Assembly: GCA_900539865.1 (NCBI GenBank)
Contig: UQDS01000006.1
Span: 1 to 64,000, forward strand
Direction of reading: 5' to 3'
Length of the DNA: 64,000 bases
Origin: an uncultured Mollicutes bacterium
GTDB lineage: Bacteria; Bacillota_I; Bacilli_A; RFN20; CAG-288
Position numbers and translations under genes: made by a program. The notes under the pieces were generated by a model. That model saw nothing but the letters and a program-made list of their open reading frames with translations, had not been told where the DNA came from and made no database searches. Positions 61,274-64,000 of the stretch are shown piece after piece. Position 1 is the stretch's first letter, and the number at the start of each line of letters is the position of its first letter.

Positions 61274-64000
61274 ATGAATTATTCTGGAATTGTTAATATC
61301 GTTATGTGGGCATTGTTTGGCATTTTAATATTTGCCACCCTTTTAGGTGCCATTATTGGTATGATGAAAGGCTTTTATAAGACAACATTGAAGACAATCA
61401 TAAAATTTATTGCTGTCTTAGTTTTGGTTTTTCTTACACCGACAATCAGTGTTTATATCGGTAACTTCTCTTTTCCTAACCCAAAAGAACCAGGGACGAA
61501 CACAACAATTCTCTCTTTCATTGCCAATGCCATCCAAAAGACAGACCTTGTTTCTCCGATCAATGGTATCTCAATTTATGAAACTTGTATTTTGTTAGCG
61601 ACTTCCTTGATCTCCTTTGCTACCTTCCTTGCCGGTGTTATTGTCATTCAATGCTTAATTTCTTTGATCACAGCAATCTTCTATCACGGTATCTTCCGTT
61701 GGTTCTTACCCGTTGAGACACCAAAAGAAAGAAAAGAGCGCAAAAAGGGAAGAAAAGAATTGGAAAATGTCACAGACAAAGCCATTGCCAAAGCTTCCAG
61801 TTCGAATCAGTATGCTCTTGTCGGTAATATTTTAGATGAAGATGGAGAAGCGCGCACGCAAGCAAAGGTTCACAAAAAATGGCCGCTTCTTCGTTTCCCT
61901 GGATTTGTCTTAGGGGGAGCACAAGAATTCCTTTTTGTCCTTTGCCTTTTGGCTCCGATCACTGGTTTATCCCGCGTTATCATCACCAATAAAGAGACAG
62001 TAAATAAAGCAGTTACTTCCTTAGATCTTCCGCAACAGGAAGCACAAGAAATCGATAAATCTCTTACGATTGTTGAAAACTCTATCATTTACAAATTGCT
62101 AGGAATCGGTAATTTTGACACTACATTGATGAATCAAGCAACGAATGTCACACTCAACAATGCGAGCGTGAGTTTTGGTGGCTTACTTTCGACTTTACTT
62201 GATATCGCCGATCCACTTTTAGAAGACGGAACAATCACATTTGACAAAGCAGCTGGCACTGTCACCATCAATTTTTCCATGTTGCTTTCTATCACAACCG
62301 TGCAATCCTTAGTCGATAAATTGAATTCCCCGATGATCATCGCCTTGATTCCTCCGCTCATCGATGTCGCTATGAATAGTTTAGGTGAGAACGCTGTTGC
62401 TGTCGATGGCTTGGATTTTAGCAATATCAATTGGGAAAATGATTTAACTCTCTTAAAAGATATTTATGCAGAAATCTATGACGGTGCAATTAAACCGATG
62501 GTGACAACTCCTCAGATCAATCCTCAAAACTTCATTTTGAAAACTTCTACGATGACTGACGCTGAAATTGACAAATATGTCAACGCTTGCCGCAAGCTCG
62601 GTGAAATGGAATCTGTTGAAAAGAATCTTCCGAATATTTTAGTGGCAATCGGTCACCTCTTGCAGTCGCAAGGATTCAGTATACTTCCCACAGATACAGA
62701 AGCATATTCTGGAGTGGATTTCAGTAGCGATTTGGCGGTCTTTGCCAACGCTGTCTTGCGTTTCTTCCGCACCATTGGATTAGATATTTCCCCTAATATT
62801 AAACAAAATGAATTCCAAGAAAAAATCTTGGCTGCATTAAAAGATGATGTAAAGCGAAGCCAAGTTGCCGATCTCATCTGTGGCAGCGCAGATTCCCAAG
62901 TTCCTAGCGGTCTCTTGGATACAGATTTGATTTCCGCATTATCCTTAGGAACTGTAGTCAATTCTGTCCTTTCTTCCGTTCCATCCATCTCCTCTTATGT
63001 TCAAAATGTTGACGTTGTCAGCGTCATTGATTCCTTAGATAAAGTAGGAAGAAAGAATGAGTTCCGCAAGATGTTCGATTTGGCTAGCAAAGCCTTAGAT
63101 ATGGGTTTAGGAAATCTCAATGAGATTGACTATACCGACCCAAAATTTGTTGCGCAATTAGATGAACTGTTAGGATTGGCGATGGAAAGTCAAATCTTCA
63201 ATCGCTTGTATCCGAGCATTATGAAAGCTGTTTTGTTCCGCAGCAATGGTGAATTGTCTGCAAATCTATATGGTCTTTCCGCGTACAATTTCAACTTCGA
63301 ATCCGAAGACTTCCTCGAAGACTTCCGTGCGATACTTTCCTTGATCCCGGATCTTGCAACAATGCAAAAGGCTCTTGCAGATCCTAGCGCAACCAACGCA
63401 GATAAATTGAGAGCAATCGATGTTGAGTGCGTCAAGAAGCTTCTTTATATCGCAGTTGGTTCTGATTTCTTAAATTCCGATCAAAAGACAGGCATCACCT
63501 CTAACAGTCAAAAGAATGCAAATATCTATACTTTGTTCACGAACTTCTTTGCGGAAGAACCCTTTAAATCCATCGGCTTTAAAGTTCCGACAAGAGAACA
63601 ATTTGAAGAGATTTATTGGGGAAATGGAATTACCAAAGGCGAAATTGATGTCTTAGGTAATATCATCGAAGATGCTAAAGTCAACGCCGAATTTTTAACC
63701 AGTACACAAATGGATCTTTCTACGCTTGTTGATCCTGGTAAAATTGCAGATATTGCTGTCCAAGGGTTTGAAAGCAAATTGCTTTCTCCTAGCATTCTCT
63801 CTATCATTGATAACTCCTTGAATCAATACATGCAAAAACTTGGTTTCCACATTTCAATCAACGATATGCGTAACGAATTGTGGAAAGACGATATGAATTC
63901 CCTTGATGATATCTTGCATATCTTGATGGAAATTGACTTAGATCACCTTGATCTCAATACACTCAATCCGGATGTTCTCAATGCTTTATTGACTGTTTTA
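61274..64000 (+). CDS. Very large CvpA-like membrane protein (3' end outside window)
   Basis: The frame is open from the ATG at 61274, after AAAGGAGG, to the window end: at least 909 residues. The N-terminus has helices at about 6-30, 43-62 and 110-138, with a GAIIGMMKGFYKTTLKTIIKFIAVL block resembling CvpA-family proteins (GxxxGfxrgl). A charged cytoplasmic stretch (about 150-200) and one more helix (about 213-240) follow. From 240 on is a long extracytoplasmic-looking helical region rich in Asp/Leu/Asn, with no recognised domain. CvpA itself is near 160-250 residues, so most of this protein is new sequence. Confidence 0.8.
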   Translation, partial: MNYSGIVNIVMWALFGILIFATLLGAIIGMMKGFYKTTLKTIIKFIAVLVLVFLTPTISVYIGNFSFPNPKEPGTNTTILSFIANAIQKTDLVSPINGISIYETCILLATSLISFATFLAGVIVIQCLISLITAIFYHGIFRWFLPVETPKERKERKKGRKELENVTDKAIAKASSSNQYALVGNILDEDGEARTQAKVHKKWPLLRFPGFVLGGAQEFLFVLCLLAPITGLSRVIITNKETVNKAVTSLDLPQQEAQEIDKSLTIVENSIIYKLLGIGNFDTTLMNQATNVTLNNASVSFGGLLSTLLDIADPLLEDGTITFDKAAGTVTINFSMLLSITTVQSLVDKLNSPMIIALIPPLIDVAMNSLGENAVAVDGLDFSNINWENDLTLLKDIYAEIYDGAIKPMVTTPQINPQNFILKTSTMTDAEIDKYVNACRKLGEMESVEKNLPNILVAIGHLLQSQGFSILPTDTEAYSGVDFSSDLAVFANAVLRFFRTIGLDISPNIKQNEFQEKILAALKDDVKRSQVADLICGSADSQVPSGLLDTDLISALSLGTVVNSVLSSVPSISSYVQNVDVVSVIDSLDKVGRKNEFRKMFDLASKALDMGLGNLNEIDYTDPKFVAQLDELLGLAMESQIFNRLYPSIMKAVLFRSNGELSANLYGLSAYNFNFESEDFLEDFRAILSLIPDLATMQKALADPSATNADKLRAIDVECVKKLLYIAVGSDFLNSDQKTGITSNSQKNANIYTLFTNFFAEEPFKSIGFKVPTREQFEEIYWGNGITKGEIDVLGNIIEDAKVNAEFLTSTQMDLSTLVDPGKIADIAVQGFESKLLSPSILSIIDNSLNQYMQKLGFHISINDMRNELWKDDMNSLDDILHILMEIDLDHLDLNTLNPDVLNALLTVL

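Overview
The window reads as chromosome from an anaerobic, low-GC Gram-positive bacterium of the Bacilli / Erysipelotrichia / Mollicutes-related kind. The evidence is AT-rich DNA, strong AGGAGG ribosome binding sites, TTGACA/TATAAT promoters, the Firmicutes-type rimP-nusA-ylxR-ylxQ-infB-rbfA operon, an oxygen-sensitive class III ribonucleotide reductase and many lipoproteins. TAA, TAG and TGA all end genes, so the standard code applies. The exact lineage is an inference; no rRNA or tRNA gene was seen.

Layout. 1-2.0 kb: a heterodimeric ABC exporter on the minus strand, its second half cut by the window edge. 2.1-7.4 kb: the translation/transcription operon, behind a strong promoter and a leader ending in an intrinsic-terminator hairpin. 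7.6-10.5 kb: nrdD-nrdG. 10.5-12.9 kb: a GT2 glycosyltransferase and an anchored lipoprotein (minus). 13.0-14.8 kb: truB-ribF (minus). 14.8-17.3 kb: a Nat-type ABC pair and rpsO with a structured leader. 17.4-21.5 kb: nitroreductase, FAD enzyme, a DUF5677-like protein and an RlmD-type methyltransferase.

21.6-34.1 kb is accessory in character and visibly AT-richer. It holds 1.1 kb without genes, an HTH/zinc-finger/membrane regulator with a 822-residue lipoprotein, a second HTH membrane regulator with tandem operator-like repeats and a 41-residue peptide gene, an HsdS remnant, and two large helicase-nuclease genes (a DUF2075-type protein with an in-frame amber codon, and an SF1 helicase with a C-terminal nuclease). 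This is the best candidate for a poorly described defence module.

34.2-43.2 kb: a short-chain dehydrogenase, a three-gene lipoprotein operon (minus), and a MerR regulator followed by a 2,4-diaminopentanoate-dehydrogenase-like enzyme; both of the latter carry the same 21-bp operator-like site upstream. 43.2-45.1 kb: GT2, pyrophosphatase, HicB-like protein. 45.2-50.0 kb: an envelope-lipid-like operon with an acyltransferase, a GT8, a GT8-acyltransferase fusion, an unknown protein and a HAD phosphatase. 50.0-51.2 kb: a TPP riboswitch controlling an extended ThiT-like transporter. 51.3-55.6 kb: MgtC, an unknown protein, a GH13 enzyme and divergent malQ. 55.7-58.2 kb: a two-component system and a small leaderless gene. 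58.2-64 kb: an MscL with an enlarged loop, thioredoxin, TraX-like and CPBP membrane proteins (minus), then a very large CvpA-like membrane protein running off the end.

The core operon normally continues rbfA-truB-ribF-rpsO. Here the same genes lie within 17 kb but are split by insertions, with truB-ribF inverted.
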